DNA from: Lachnospiraceae bacterium
GTDB lineage: Bacteria; Bacillota; Clostridia; Lachnospirales; Lachnospiraceae
Direction: 5' to 3'
Assembly: GCA_017553035.1 (NCBI GenBank)
Contig: JAFZNE010000092.1
Coordinates: forward strand, 1 to 64,000
DNA length: 64,000 nt
Part shown: piece by piece, positions 51,590 to 62,600 of the stretch
Numbering within the stretch: the stretch's first letter is position 1
Layout of the letters: every line of letters starts with the position of its first letter
Program-made: the position numbers and the translations under genes
Notes under the pieces: model-generated
Told to the model about the DNA's origin: nothing
Seen by the model: only the letters and a program-made list of their open reading frames with translations
Databases searched by the model: none

Positions 51590-53392
51590 TTAATTCTGTA
51601 TACGTGCTATCAGCTTGTCCAGTGAAACCATTACTTCATTATAATTGTATTCGAGCATATGCTCTTCCGCCTCATGGATTATTTCCATAACCTTCGAGTC
51701 CTCGTAAGAGAACTGCGCGAGTGTAAAGAACAGCTCTTCTACTTCGTTGATCTGATAATTGGACAGATATCCTCTCAGCTCATTTATCAGGTAAATGAGG
51801 TCTTCCCTGTCGATCGCGCCTTTATTTGCATTATCCGAGGCATCGGTCATGACACTCCGTACCGAAGCAAGAACATTTTCAAAATCCTCTGCAAATTGCG
51901 CGGTCCGTTCCAGCAGTTCGGGCCCGGGATTATACTTTACGGCTTTTTCAAGCTCCCGGGCTTCTTTTGACAAACTCTCGGAACCGATCAGCTGCGTAAC
52001 TTCGAGCATGCTCCTGATAATGATGATATAGTTCTTGTAATCACTCTGCTCGAGATAATAATTCAGCATCTTTCCCTTGGTATCGCTGCTGCGGCATACC
52101 GAAAGCACCGCCCTTCGGTATTCTTCCTCATCCGACCCGAATCTTGCGAAGGCTTCCGCGGAATTCAGGCCGAGTTCCTGGAGGCTTTCGATGCCTTTTC
52201 CCGAATAATTGTGAAGACTGTTGTATTTCAGTCTTTCTGCCGGAAGAAGCTTAATCAGCAATTCTTCCAGATCGCTCTTCTGCATGGGAACGGTGATGCG
52301 TCCGTTGACCGTTCCCGTCAAGGGCGCTGCCTCAGCTCCGTAAACAGACTCGACTGCAATGATCGGCAATCCGTTAAAATACTGCTCTTTGTCCGGGCAT
52401 TCATGCGCTAAGCCGCGGATTGCATCGATCAATCCGGTTCCGTCGTCCAGTTTCAGATTCTCACTTACGATGACCGCATCATATTTTATCCTCATCAGGA
52501 GATGTAGGGCTTCTTCGGGATCATATGTAATATCCGAGCCGATCTTATAACCGTAGATAGCCTGTTGTCCGTGTAAGGCTACTTCTTTATCCTCGCCTAT
52601 TACCAGCACCCGGAGCTTCTTTTCCAGTACAAATCTTCGTCCGCCGTCATCCTCGTCATCGGATTCAAGCATCCTGTCCTTGAATGTAGCACAGCCTACG
52701 GGTTTCTGGGAGATCAGAAGCGTAAACGTGCAACCCTCGCCTCTTTTGGCTCTGGCAGAGAATTTTCCGCCCATCCTTCCGGCAATATATTTAATGATAA
52801 ATACCGTCGTAGCATCTCTCGAAACATTCTCACCGGCTGCCCTTCCCGCAAGCGTGGCAGCTACATCCTCCGGGAGTTCACCGCTTCCGTTATCACTGAT
52901 GTCAAATCTCAGGAACATACTTCCCATCACGCCGGGCATACATGAAGCAGAAAAAGTCACCTTTCCCTTTTCCGTAACGTCCACAGCATGTTTGATAAGG
53001 CGTCTGAGCATCTTACCGACACGGGATTTATCTCCGAAAAAACGGCAGGGGATATTGTTATCAATATTGATCTCATTTTCTATCCCTTTAAGAGTCGTCT
53101 TCTTCTCTATGTTACGCCTGACATCAAGAACCACATCCTCAAAATCGTAGTCTTCATCGGCTATTACCAGTTCATCGTTGCCGATCCTGACGATATCTAT
53201 CAGGTCATTTGTCAGAAAAACCAGCATTTCCGTGGATCTGCGTATGTTTACTACATTATCGTGAAGCCCGGCATTCGCGTTCTCCTTCGATATCTGCTCA
53301 ACATTCCCGATTATCGTATTGATCGGAATATGCAGATCCTTCTCCATCTGCGAAAGGTAGTTGGATACAGCTAATCTGGTATTATTGTCCAT
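51590..53392 (-). CDS. Degenerate hybrid histidine kinase (pseudokinase)
   Basis: A 600-residue protein laid out like a hybrid kinase. A HisKA-like helix at ~1-70, a GHKL-like domain at ~75-225, a receiver-like domain at ~245-370 and a C-terminal helical, Hpt-like part at ~400-600. The catalytic residues are lost: where active kinases have SHEIRTP this one has EKDLHIP (phospho-His replaced by Lys18), and where receivers have the phospho-Asp it has Ser (YDAVIVSEN). The G1-like DISDNGSG is kept. The start at 53392 has GGGGGT upstream; a GTG at 53434 would sit at the predicted transcription start and is rejected. Probably a regulator acting by binding rather than phosphotransfer. Confidence 0.8.
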   Translation of the reverse strand: MDNNTRLAVSNYLSQMEKDLHIPINTIIGNVEQISKENANAGLHDNVVNIRRSTEMLVFLTNDLIDIVRIGNDELVIADEDYDFEDVVLDVRRNIEKKTTLKGIENEINIDNNIPCRFFGDKSRVGKMLRRLIKHAVDVTEKGKVTFSASCMPGVMGSMFLRFDISDNGSGELPEDVAATLAGRAAGENVSRDATTVFIIKYIAGRMGGKFSARAKRGEGCTFTLLISQKPVGCATFKDRMLESDDEDDGGRRFVLEKKLRVLVIGEDKEVALHGQQAIYGYKIGSDITYDPEEALHLLMRIKYDAVIVSENLKLDDGTGLIDAIRGLAHECPDKEQYFNGLPIIAVESVYGAEAAPLTGTVNGRITVPMQKSDLEELLIKLLPAERLKYNSLHNYSGKGIESLQELGLNSAEAFARFGSDEEEYRRAVLSVCRSSDTKGKMLNYYLEQSDYKNYIIIIRSMLEVTQLIGSESLSKEARELEKAVKYNPGPELLERTAQFAEDFENVLASVRSVMTDASDNANKGAIDREDLIYLINELRGYLSNYQINEVEELFFTLAQFSYEDSKVMEIIHEAEEHMLEYNYNEVMVSLDKLIARIQN

Positions 53393-53442
53393 ATTGACCC
53401 CCATATACATATGCTTCGGCTGTAAATGTTCCACACTTTCCT

Positions 53443-53471
53443 ATTTTACTATAATCTCATGCAAGAGTCAA
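53443..53471 (-). promoter_or_regulatory. Promoter of the pseudokinase-M18-MutS operon
   Basis: Minus strand: -35 TTGACT (53466-53471), a 17-bp spacer and -10 TAAAAT (53443-53448). The predicted start near 53436 leaves a ~44-nt leader to the ATG at 53392 and helps fix that start. Confidence 0.7.
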
Positions 53472-53525
53472 ACGCGCGTTCGCGATCCAAAGTTAGCTGA
53501 GGGCATTCGTTTATCGCGTGAGAAA

Positions 53526-53553
53526 GGGCCGTCGCAGTTGCCTGCGGCGGCCC
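53526..53553 (-). terminator. Terminator of cheY
   Basis: Minus-strand stem GGGCCGCCGCAG/CTGCGACGGCCC, loop GCAA, followed by a short TTTCTC. It lies 29 bp after the cheY stop codon; the T-tract is weak. Confidence 0.6.
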
Positions 53554-53581
53554 CGTAATATTCCATGATTATTATACCGTA

Positions 53582-53944
53582 TCAACCGATAACCTTCTTG
53601 ATCGCTTCGATAACACGGTCTGCCTGGAAAGGCTTAACAATGAAGTCCTTGGCACCGGACTGGATAGACTCGATAACCATGGCCTGCTGTCCCATTGCGG
53701 AGCACATGATGGCTACTGCACCGGGATCTGCTTCCTTGATCTTCTTCAGTGCCTGAATACCGTCCATCTCGGGCATGGTAATGTCAAGCATAACAAGATC
53801 GGGCTTAACTTCGGCATACTTCGCAACGGCTATCGCACCGTTCTCTGCTTCGCCGGCAACCTCGTATCCGTTCTTGGTAAGTATATCCTTGATCATCATT
53901 CGCATGAAAGCCGCATCATCACAAACAAGTACTCTCTTTGCCAT
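53582..53944 (-). CDS. cheY: Chemotaxis response regulator CheY
   Basis: A 120-residue single receiver domain. The acidic pocket is Asp9/Asp10, the phospho-acceptor is Asp54 in VMLDITMPEMDG, and Thr/Ser and Lys follow in IMCSAMG and FIVKPF. No output domain, and high similarity to Thermotoga/Bacillus CheY in pattern. It would bind the flagellar switch when phosphorylated. The start at 53944 has AGGAGA 8 nt upstream, and a consensus promoter lies at 54001-54029. It is directly upstream of the degenerate kinase gene but has its own terminator. No cheA is nearby. Confidence 0.92.
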   Translation of the reverse strand: MAKRVLVCDDAAFMRMMIKDILTKNGYEVAGEAENGAIAVAKYAEVKPDLVMLDITMPEMDGIQALKKIKEADPGAVAIMCSAMGQQAMVIESIQSGAKDFIVKPFQADRVIEAIKKVIG

Positions 53945-54000
53945 AACTGTTCTCCTGTTCACCGTTTATATTCACATAATACTAAAACCAATCTGTTAAT

Positions 54001-54029
54001 AATATAACTTAGTCTTTGAGTTTTGTCAA
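54001..54029 (-). promoter_or_regulatory. Promoter of cheY
   Basis: Minus strand: -35 TTGACA (54024-54029), a 17-bp spacer and -10 TATATT (54001-54006). Start near 53994, leader ~50 nt. Confidence 0.8.
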
Positions 54030-54078
54030 GTTTTATCTTGATATTCATGATAATCAGATTTTTTCTTTTTTACTATGA

Positions 54079-54981
54079 TCATTTCTGCTTTTCGCTGTAG
54101 ATCGCCTTCAGGTCATCGACCGAAAAAGTATAGCTTTCTCCGCAGAAATGGCAGTTTACCTCTGCAGGCTTGTTATCGGCGATCATTTCCTCGAGATCAG
54201 AGCTTTCTATGCTCATGATAGCCTTGCGGACTCTTTCTTTACTGCAATTGCAATAAAAACGTGCCGGTATCTTAGCATTTACGGTAAAATCCATATCCGC
54301 AAATATTCCGCGCATGATATCTTCCGGAGTCTGTCCCTGCGCAAGCATCGAGGTCACCGAAGATATCCCGTTTATGCTCTTCTCAAGCTTGTCTATGACT
54401 TCGTCCGGCGCAAAAGGCATGAGCTGGATAATAAATCCCCCCGCCTCAAGCACTTCACCCGAAGGCGCGGTGAGCACACCGAGCGCGACCGATGAAGGGA
54501 CCTGTTCGGAATTGGCAAAATAATAGGTCAGATCCTGCGCGATCTCTCCGCTTACGAGCTCCGTCTGTCCCGAGAACGGCTCCTTGAGACCCATATCCTT
54601 GATCACAGTGAGCATGCCCGCTCCGAGCGCGTTTCCCACATCCAGCTTGCCGTCTTCCCTGAGAGGCATATCAACGTTCGGATTATTCACATAACCTTTG
54701 ACATTGACACGTTCGGCTCCGTCCGAATCCTCGATCCCCGCGGTAACGGTGATCCCGCCTATCGGACCAGCGCATCCTATCTGCAGCGTAAGGACATCGG
54801 TATCGTTCTTCAGCATGGCGCCCATCAGTGCTCCCGCGGTCAGCAGCCTACCCAGCGCCGCCGTAGCAACGTTGGTCGTGTTATGTCTCTTTCTTGCCTC
54901 TTCCACGAGCTGCTTCGAGGTCATCGCAAATACCCTGACGCTCTCATCCGCAGCCGTTCCTCTGATAATATAATCTTCCAT
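54079..54981 (-). CDS. hslO: Hsp33 redox-regulated chaperone
   Basis: A 300-residue Hsp33. The N-terminal domain has the AALGRLLTAGALMGAML helix (~41-57) and GPIGGI (~72-77). The C-terminal zinc switch has four Cys: CNC (~245-247) and CHFC (~277-280). Oxidation releases zinc and turns on holdase activity. Length is normal. It is the last gene of the uvrC-addB-addA-methyltransferase series (68 bp after the methyltransferase stop). Confidence 0.95.
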   Translation of the reverse strand: MEDYIIRGTAADESVRVFAMTSKQLVEEARKRHNTTNVATAALGRLLTAGALMGAMLKNDTDVLTLQIGCAGPIGGITVTAGIEDSDGAERVNVKGYVNNPNVDMPLREDGKLDVGNALGAGMLTVIKDMGLKEPFSGQTELVSGEIAQDLTYYFANSEQVPSSVALGVLTAPSGEVLEAGGFIIQLMPFAPDEVIDKLEKSINGISSVTSMLAQGQTPEDIMRGIFADMDFTVNAKIPARFYCNCSKERVRKAIMSIESSDLEEMIADNKPAEVNCHFCGESYTFSVDDLKAIYSEKQK

Positions 54982-55049
54982 GACTTATATTCCCCTTTTT
55001 ATGGCAAACTGCCACATTTATCTATATTTACTATAGAAATATCTGTTTT

Positions 55050-55820
55050 TTATTTACGGGCACGTTCAGCCGGCCTGTGCTTGCGACCCGTGAAATATAC
55101 CCTTTCATCATTTTCCGAACCGTTTCTTTCCGTAAACGCCCTGTAGCATTTTATATCCTTAAATCCGGCTTCTTTCAGGGCATTTTTGACATTTGCAAGC
55201 GGATAAGCTCTTTGAAAATGAGTTTCCGTAAATCGTTCGAACAATTCCGGTTCTTTCTCATGAAAGATCGTCAGGTCGAAGCGGTTCTTCAATGTGCGCG
55301 GATTAAACTCGTTTTCCCAGATCAGGCTTCCGTTATCCCTGTTGTCGCAGATAACCCCGTCCGCAAGTACATCCCGGTAATAGTGCATAGTATTCATATC
55401 GAAAACGAATACTCCGTCATAATCAAGATAATTCATGGCAAGCCTGAACACCTTCATCATATCCGCAGGTGTCAGGATATAATTCATGCCGTCGCAAATG
55501 CAGACGATCCCGGCAACCGTTCCGTACAATTCAAACGATCTCATGTCCTGCTGAAGATACAAAATGCTTTCGTCTCCGGGATTTTCCCGCGACCGCGCTA
55601 TCTGAAGCATATCAGCCGAAACATCTATGCCGATCGGATCATAGCCCATCATTTTAAGTCTTCTGGTGATCTTGCCCGTTCCGCATGCCAGGTCGCAGAC
55701 AATGCCATTTTCGATCCCGTTCTTTACAAGCAGTTTATGAACATATCCGGCCCATTCATCATAGGGCACATTGTCCATGAACTCGTCGTATACACCGGCA
55801 AATCCCGTGTATTGTTCCAT
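55050..55820 (-). CDS. Class I SAM-dependent methyltransferase
   Basis: A 256-residue methyltransferase. The SAM-binding motif I is CDLACGTGKI (~42-51), with motif II GIDVSADML (~63-71) and YLQQDM further on. The opening VYDEFMDNVPYDEW is typical of a common Firmicutes family of unknown substrate (YqeM-like). It starts 20 bp downstream of the addA stop codon and ends 69 bp before hslO. Confidence 0.88.
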   Translation of the reverse strand: MEQYTGFAGVYDEFMDNVPYDEWAGYVHKLLVKNGIENGIVCDLACGTGKITRRLKMMGYDPIGIDVSADMLQIARSRENPGDESILYLQQDMRSFELYGTVAGIVCICDGMNYILTPADMMKVFRLAMNYLDYDGVFVFDMNTMHYYRDVLADGVICDNRDNGSLIWENEFNPRTLKNRFDLTIFHEKEPELFERFTETHFQRAYPLANVKNALKEAGFKDIKCYRAFTERNGSENDERVYFTGRKHRPAERARK

Positions 55821-55839
55821 TCTCAGTTACCGGTCCCTT

Positions 55840-58800
55840 TCATAAGATGATGCTCTTTCCGAGAGCAAATGAATAAAGGATCTTTTCCTTCACGTCTTTG
55901 TTAAGTATTCTCGAAGCCGCCTGCGCGTACAGCTCAAGCTGTCTGTGATAACGCTTTACAAGCTCGTCCGCTTCATCCGCATCCACAATATCGGTCTTAT
56001 AGTCGAGAATGACCATCCCGTCATCCTCTTCAAACATACAGTCTATGATACCCTGTACCGGTATCAGTTCGCTGCGTCCGCGGTATCTGTCCGGATCGAT
56101 CATGCAGGCTTCGATCCCGAGCATGAACTGCTGCTCTCTGAAAAGCCTGCCCTGCCTTTCGGCCTTGAGCATCCTCCCACACAGTTCTGTGTCGAGAAAT
56201 GCCGCAAACATGTTCTCATTGAGTTCCGCCCGTTCATTGCTGCTGATTATACCATAACAACCGCATCTGTCGCAAGCCTCGTTGTTCTCCAGCCCCGCCA
56301 TGCCGTTCAGGAAATGTATTACCTCGTCCGTCCCCCGAAGATCAAACGGGATAAACTGCATAACCTTATGGTACAAAGTTCCGCGTTCCGCTCCGGTAAG
56401 ACGTGAGACAAATCCTTCACCTGCCGCCGGGCTCCTGTACTCGCCCGCAGTCCGGCCGATATATTCTCCCTCATCCCGGTTCGTATGTTCACCCATGCTT
56501 CCCTTACCGGTCTCACTTGCGGTCCGGACAGGACGGCCGGTGCTTCCGCGCCAGGGTGTTTCCACGCCTTCCTCTTCCATTCCGGCGTGTTTGATATCGG
56601 AAACCGACAGCTTGATGGGCAGAGCCTCCCTCGGATCCTTCTCATAACAATAATCCAGCAATTCACATATTTCCGGTGCCTCTTTGCAGGCGGCGGGATC
56701 CGATCCTATCCGTTCAAGGCCTCTCCTCCGCTCTGTCCGCAGCTTCTTAACGATCTCGGTATCTTCAGGCTCCACACGCCTTTCCTCGATCAGAAAATCC
56801 TTCTCGTTGATCAATGCTGCGGGATACAGCACGTCCATATATGACCTTACCGATGCGATGTACGAATCATCGAACCTGTCTTCGGCAGTCTGTGCTGCCG
56901 TAATATAATCCTCTTCTTTCTTTCCTTTGCTCCCGGGGACCCCGACGACGATCAGTTTCTGCATCGCTCTGGTCATCGCAACATAAAGAAGACGTAATTC
57001 CTCTCCGATTGTATCAGTCTCGATACCGTCTGCCGCAAGCATACGTCTTACCGTGTTATACTTCACTCTTTTATCAAGACTTACACATTTTGAAGCGATC
57101 CCATAGTCCGGACTGATTATCACTTCCCGGGTCGTGTCCTGTAAATTGAACTGTTTCAAAGCATTGGCCAAAATTACCACCGGAAATTCCAGTCCCTTGC
57201 TCTTATGTATGGTCATGATCCGCACCGAATCGGAAGCTTCGGCGCTTACGGCTTCTTCAAGATCATCTTTCGCACGGGTGATCTCCTCGATATACCCCAC
57301 AAAATCAAACAACCCCGAGTATGAGCTTTTTTCAAATTGCGAGGCATATTCCAGAAGCAGGTCAAGGTTGGATGCCCGCGTCTGTCCCGACGGGAGCGCG
57401 GTACAATACAGATAGAACCCCGTTCTCTCATATATCGAAAATATGATCTTGTCCAGGTCTCTGGTCAGGTTCATTTTTCGTATATCGGAATATAATTTAA
57501 GAAAATGTGCGCATTTATCCTTTACTGCGGCCTGTGTTCCATTTTCTGCGTATGCTTTTACACATTGCCAGAACGGGACCGCAAACCCGCCGAATATCCT
57601 GACACATGCAAGTTCATCATCGGTTAATCCGCCTATTACCGAACGAAGTACCGATGCAAGCGGAATATCCTGATACGGATTATCAAGCAGCCTCAGGAAA
57701 TTCACGATCACGGATATTTCATATGAACCCAGAAATCCCGATCCCGAGTCGGTAAATGCAGGAATTCCGAGATTTTCAAGTTCCTCTTTGTAAAACTCGT
57801 CGGATCCGCTGGTACTCCGCAGAAGTATAACAATATCTCCGCAGCGTATGTCCCTTAGTCCCTCTTTTTTGTCACGGATCTTATATCCGGAATCAAACAG
57901 TTTTTTGATCCTTTGAGCGGTAACCTTCGCGCATACCTGAACGGAGGTATATTCTTCGTAGCTCTCCTCCTGTGCTTCGCCTTCGGGGTCGTCATTCCCG
58001 GGCGCCCGGGCTATAAGTATCTCTGTAATATCCTCTCCCGTCCCGGTACTGTCCCCCGCCAGGCCCTTTACAAGCTCTGCGCCTTTGTCGTATTCAACTT
58101 TGCCGAAGCTTTCATGCATGCAAAGCCTGAAGACATCATTGACGCTGTCAATGACTTCTTTGCTGCTTCTGTAATTATATCCCAGACGGATCAGTTCCCC
58201 GTCGGCGGGATTTTCCGTATATCTTGCGGCGCGATCTATGAACAGCTCCGGTTTGGCCATCCTGAACTTGTAGATGCTTTGTTTGACATCTCCGACCATA
58301 AAGGTATAGGGACTGGCTCCGGGCGCACCCGCGATGATCTCCGCTATCTGTTCCTGCACGGCATCACTGTCCTGGTATTCGTCGATAAAAATATCATGGA
58401 ACCTGTTCCTTAATTCCAGCGCCGCTTCCGTGGGAACGATCCTGCCATCCGCATCTTTTCCGGCAAGTATTTCAAGCGTAAAATGTGAAATGTCCGAAAA
58501 TTCAAATACGTTCTTTTCTTTCTTCTGTGCAGCCAGTTTATCGAGATACTTTTCGGTGAGCCCGACCAGCGCGATCATTGGTGCTGCGGCATCAGAGCAG
58601 GCTTGCGCCATGCTTTCCTCCGAATCAGAAAACCATTTATCCCTTATCTTTTTGGTTATGATATCCTTGTATGTATCTCTTGCGTTCTTGATCGTATCTT
58701 TGATCTCATCCGGAAATGAAGAAAGGGTCAGTCTGTCAAAAGAAACCGTCTCGATCTTCGCACGTAATTTATCGTATTCACTGCTTCTGCGCAGATCATC

Positions 58801-59607
58801 GATCATCCCGGCCTCAGATATCAGGATATCTGCTGCCTTCTTTATCTTTTCTTCTTCCTTGGCGGTTGCCGTACCGGCGATCCGGTTCAGTTCGTTCTGA
58901 GCGGCAGTGACCGCTTTTGAAGAAAGCTGAGCCGCTTCGGTCAGCCGGCGCATTGCCAGTTGTGTGATCCGCGCCCTCCATGCGGGCCTGAGTTCAGATT
59001 TTCCGATATCTTCCAGGGCATCGGCCCTCAGTTCTTCAAGCCACTCTTTCGGCCAGGCCTGTGCATATGCAGCCTTTGAAAGACTGTCCACGAGGTCGCT
59101 TATCTTATCATCATTCCGTATCCCGCAAAAACTCTCTACCAGTAACATAAAATCCGGATCCGCCGAAGAATATTCTTCCTCGAGAAGCTCGTCCATCACT
59201 CTTTTTCTCAGAAGCGCGATCTCTGCATTATCGGCGATCCTGAATGCCGGATCGATATCCGTTCTGTAGAAGAATTCCCTTACGACCGAATTACAGAAAC
59301 TGTCTATGGTCGTGATCATCGCATTCTGCAGGAGCATCTGCTGCCGCAGTAGTCTTTTGTTGCCGGGATCTTTTTCTATCATTTCGGAAAGCCTTGTGCT
59401 CAGCTTCTCGCGCATATTCGCCGCGGCATCCCTCGTAAATGTAACGATCAAAAGGCTGTCCACATCGATATCCGCGGTGATGAGCCCGATAACGCGTTCG
59501 ATCATCACGGTCGTTTTTCCTGCCCCGGCGGCAGCGGAAACAAGCAGGTTTTTCTTCCTGCTTTCTATGATCGCAAGCTGTTCCTCACTCCACGAAACCT
59601 CAGCCAT
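55840..59607 (-). CDS. addA: Helicase-exonuclease AddAB, subunit AddA
   Basis: A 1255-residue UvrD-like helicase-nuclease that, with AddB, resects double-strand breaks up to Chi. Helicase motif I is AAGAGKTT (Lys31), motif II DEYQDSD (~394-400), motif III GDVKQSIYKFR (~426-436), motif IV GYNYRSS (~470-476) and motif VI VAMTRA. The C-terminal RecB-type nuclease has LDYKTD (Asp1202, Lys1204). Length is usual for the family. It lies 23 bp after addB. Confidence 0.96.
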   Translation of the reverse strand: MAEVSWSEEQLAIIESRKKNLLVSAAAGAGKTTVMIERVIGLITADIDVDSLLIVTFTRDAAANMREKLSTRLSEMIEKDPGNKRLLRQQMLLQNAMITTIDSFCNSVVREFFYRTDIDPAFRIADNAEIALLRKRVMDELLEEEYSSADPDFMLLVESFCGIRNDDKISDLVDSLSKAAYAQAWPKEWLEELRADALEDIGKSELRPAWRARITQLAMRRLTEAAQLSSKAVTAAQNELNRIAGTATAKEEEKIKKAADILISEAGMIDDLRRSSEYDKLRAKIETVSFDRLTLSSFPDEIKDTIKNARDTYKDIITKKIRDKWFSDSEESMAQACSDAAAPMIALVGLTEKYLDKLAAQKKEKNVFEFSDISHFTLEILAGKDADGRIVPTEAALELRNRFHDIFIDEYQDSDAVQEQIAEIIAGAPGASPYTFMVGDVKQSIYKFRMAKPELFIDRAARYTENPADGELIRLGYNYRSSKEVIDSVNDVFRLCMHESFGKVEYDKGAELVKGLAGDSTGTGEDITEILIARAPGNDDPEGEAQEESYEEYTSVQVCAKVTAQRIKKLFDSGYKIRDKKEGLRDIRCGDIVILLRSTSGSDEFYKEELENLGIPAFTDSGSGFLGSYEISVIVNFLRLLDNPYQDIPLASVLRSVIGGLTDDELACVRIFGGFAVPFWQCVKAYAENGTQAAVKDKCAHFLKLYSDIRKMNLTRDLDKIIFSIYERTGFYLYCTALPSGQTRASNLDLLLEYASQFEKSSYSGLFDFVGYIEEITRAKDDLEEAVSAEASDSVRIMTIHKSKGLEFPVVILANALKQFNLQDTTREVIISPDYGIASKCVSLDKRVKYNTVRRMLAADGIETDTIGEELRLLYVAMTRAMQKLIVVGVPGSKGKKEEDYITAAQTAEDRFDDSYIASVRSYMDVLYPAALINEKDFLIEERRVEPEDTEIVKKLRTERRRGLERIGSDPAACKEAPEICELLDYCYEKDPREALPIKLSVSDIKHAGMEEEGVETPWRGSTGRPVRTASETGKGSMGEHTNRDEGEYIGRTAGEYRSPAAGEGFVSRLTGAERGTLYHKVMQFIPFDLRGTDEVIHFLNGMAGLENNEACDRCGCYGIISSNERAELNENMFAAFLDTELCGRMLKAERQGRLFREQQFMLGIEACMIDPDRYRGRSELIPVQGIIDCMFEEDDGMVILDYKTDIVDADEADELVKRYHRQLELYAQAASRILNKDVKEKILYSFALGKSIIL

Positions 59608-59630
59608 ATCAAGCCTCCCCGAATATCTGC

Positions 59631-62600
59631 CTAATCTGCGGGATATTCCTTATTGATCATCTTTTCCCACAGTACATCTTCATTGCCTTTATTACCGGAT
59701 ATCTGCCTGTAACGGTATCCGAGTCTGTATTCAAAACCACATACAGATCTGTACGGACAATATGTGCAGGCATTGATTTTGCCGTCCGCGCAGGGATTGA
59801 TACTTGTTTTGCCTTTCAGTATCTTCTGTGCATTATGACGCATCAATCCTACCGCATATTCTCCGGCATCGGTAAATTGCTCCCGTGTGAGGAGATCGCT
59901 GTTCGAATCGAACCCTCCGCTGACTTTGTTTTTTACGGAAATAATGTCGGAAGCATACCCGCCCACGGGGTTGCCCGCATCATCGATCAATCCTGTGTCG
60001 GAAGCCCTTAAGCTTGTGCTTTCCTCATCCGAAGGCCCTTTCAGCTTCAGTTCGGAAATGATCGCCGCTTCCGCATTATCCGATCTGTCTCCGTTAATGA
60101 TCGGGTCATCGATGTTATAATAGTATACGCCCGAAGTGAACGGTTCGCTTCCCGTCCGCTCCCGCACCAGTTTCTCCGCCCGGTTCATATACACTGCCAG
60201 CTGTATCTGCAGCCCGTTGTACAGACGTACAAGATCAAACTGCTTTTTACCGGATTTATAATCGATTATCCTTACGTATTTTTTGCCTCCGGCCTCGGAT
60301 ACATCAATCCTGTCGATCTTTCCGACCATATCCATAAAACTGTCCGCGGTCCTGAAACTCTCCTCGAAATACTCCGGTTCGAAACTGCCGCCCCGAACCT
60401 GGTGATCAAGTACCTGTACGGTCCTTGCGAGCACTCTTTGGGCTCTTGTCCTGATGTACTGATTTCTGCGGCTGCTGCCTATGATCTCGTCATATTCGGC
60501 GACTGCCCCATCCAATGCGGCATTCATCACTTCTTCCCGGATCTCGGGAGTTGTTTCATGCCATTTTATCCCGCGCCTTTTCAACTCCCGGCCGTACAAT
60601 TCCACCGCTTTATGGTAGATATTGCCCATTTCCGCGGCTCCCACCTTGAATTCGGTCCTTTCTTCAAGCTGCAGTCCGTATCTTAAAAAATGCGAATATG
60701 CGCATTCCGCATATTTTTCTAACATTGTAACGCTGCCGTTAAGGACTTTTCCGTACAGTCCCTCGGCATTGTTTTCGGTTATGGAAGAATCCGATCTGCT
60801 CTCAAATGCCGCTTTCAGCATCATTGCAAATTCTTCCGGACTTCTCTGCGCGATCACGGCACATATCGCACGCTCGGCGACAGAAAGCTTGTCGATGTCA
60901 CGATCCCTTACGATCCCCGCAACTGTGTGCCGACCGCGGTCACTTTCCACCAGCATCTCGGTGTCGTTTCTGAATACGTCTTTTATTTTCAGTTCCGGGA
61001 ATATCTTCATTATTTCCGAGAAGATATATGATCTGTGAGCAGGTTTTTTATCGGACGTCATCCTGTGATATGTCAGCGTGAGCTGCTTCATCGGACGTGT
61101 CATGTTCAGATAAAGATAAAACTCCTGGAGATATGAACTTCGCATGCCTACAGGCGAAAGCTCTATATCATTCTCTTCAAAAAGCATCCTGTCCGCATAT
61201 GACAACAGTCCCTGGTCTCCCTGTGTTCTCGGAACAAGACCGTCGTTGACCCCGATAAAAAACAATGCTTTAACGACCCCCAGTCTGGTCCTCTCCATAT
61301 CACCGATCACTATCTGGTCACTTTCCTGCGGTATCAGCGCCAGCTTGGCTTCCTTAAAACCTGTATCCAGTATTTCAGCGAATTCCCTGAGACTGATCAG
61401 ATCGTCACCGAGAAGCTTCTCAATACGTTCAAGCACGTCACCGATGATCCCGTATAATTGTCCGGCTTCAAGTGCTTCAAGCCTTACTGCGGGCTCTGCC
61501 GAATCTTTTCCGGCGTTCTCCCTATCAGAGAGCTGTTCTTCTATGTTGAGGCTTTCCATTATCCGCCTGAGAATATTGACTCTTTCACGTACGGTGATCT
61601 TGCCCTCAAGCTCCAGCGCCGGCCCGATCAACATCGTTACGACCCGTTTTCGCAGATCGTTGAGCCTGTTCAGGTCCGGTCTGTACTTTGTCCGATAGCT
61701 TTTGGTCCATTCTTTATCCCAGAAGCCCGTACCCTTCGAAACCTTGGCGACACAGTAGTTTTCCAATGCCGCCGCCTCATCTCCGGCGAAGCCCGAAAGG
61801 GAAGATTTGGCAAATCGTAAGACATCCGATTTGTCGAATCCGTTTAGAGCCGCCATGATGACCGAACGCAGCAATTCAACAGGTTCTGTCCCGATAATGC
61901 TCTTTTTGATATCCATAAAATACGGTATACCGGCACGTGTGAATTCTCTTGAGATCACTCCCTCATATGAAGCCAGATCACCCGTTATCACCGCTATTTC
62001 ACCGTATCTGTACCCGGATCCGGCCCCGGTAAGTTCTTTGATCTTGCCGATGATATACCTTACTTCCGCCGTCGGATTTTCGCACGAAGCAAGATTTATT
62101 CCCCGGTGATCCCCGCATTGTCTGACGGGTCTTCTGAAAATATTACGTTCAAGTGCGGCAAGTGCCGGACTGTCCTTGAATCTGTACGGAACAGTTTCCT
62201 CCATGATCTCGGTTACAACCTTGCTGCCGTTTTTCTCTGCTATCCGTGTCAGTTTGCCGATAGTGATGCCGCTGAGTTCAAACAGTGAATCATGAGTTTC
62301 AGCCTCAGATGCGGCATTGATGCCTGTTGTAAGACTCACATAAACATCCGAGGCAAGTGAAAGCAGCTGCTCGATACACCGCAGCTGTATTACGGTGAAA
62401 CCGGTAAAACCGTCAAAAACCAGCACCGAATCCCTGAGAAGCTTTGATCCCGGTGCCTTTTCGATCAATAATCCGAGCAGTTCCTCATTCATGATGAAGC
62501 GGTCTTTGATAAAATCCTGAAATCCATGGTATATCAGCTGTATATCAGCCAGTTTTGACCGCAATTGTGACCTGTTCCCGGTCATTGACATCATTTTACG

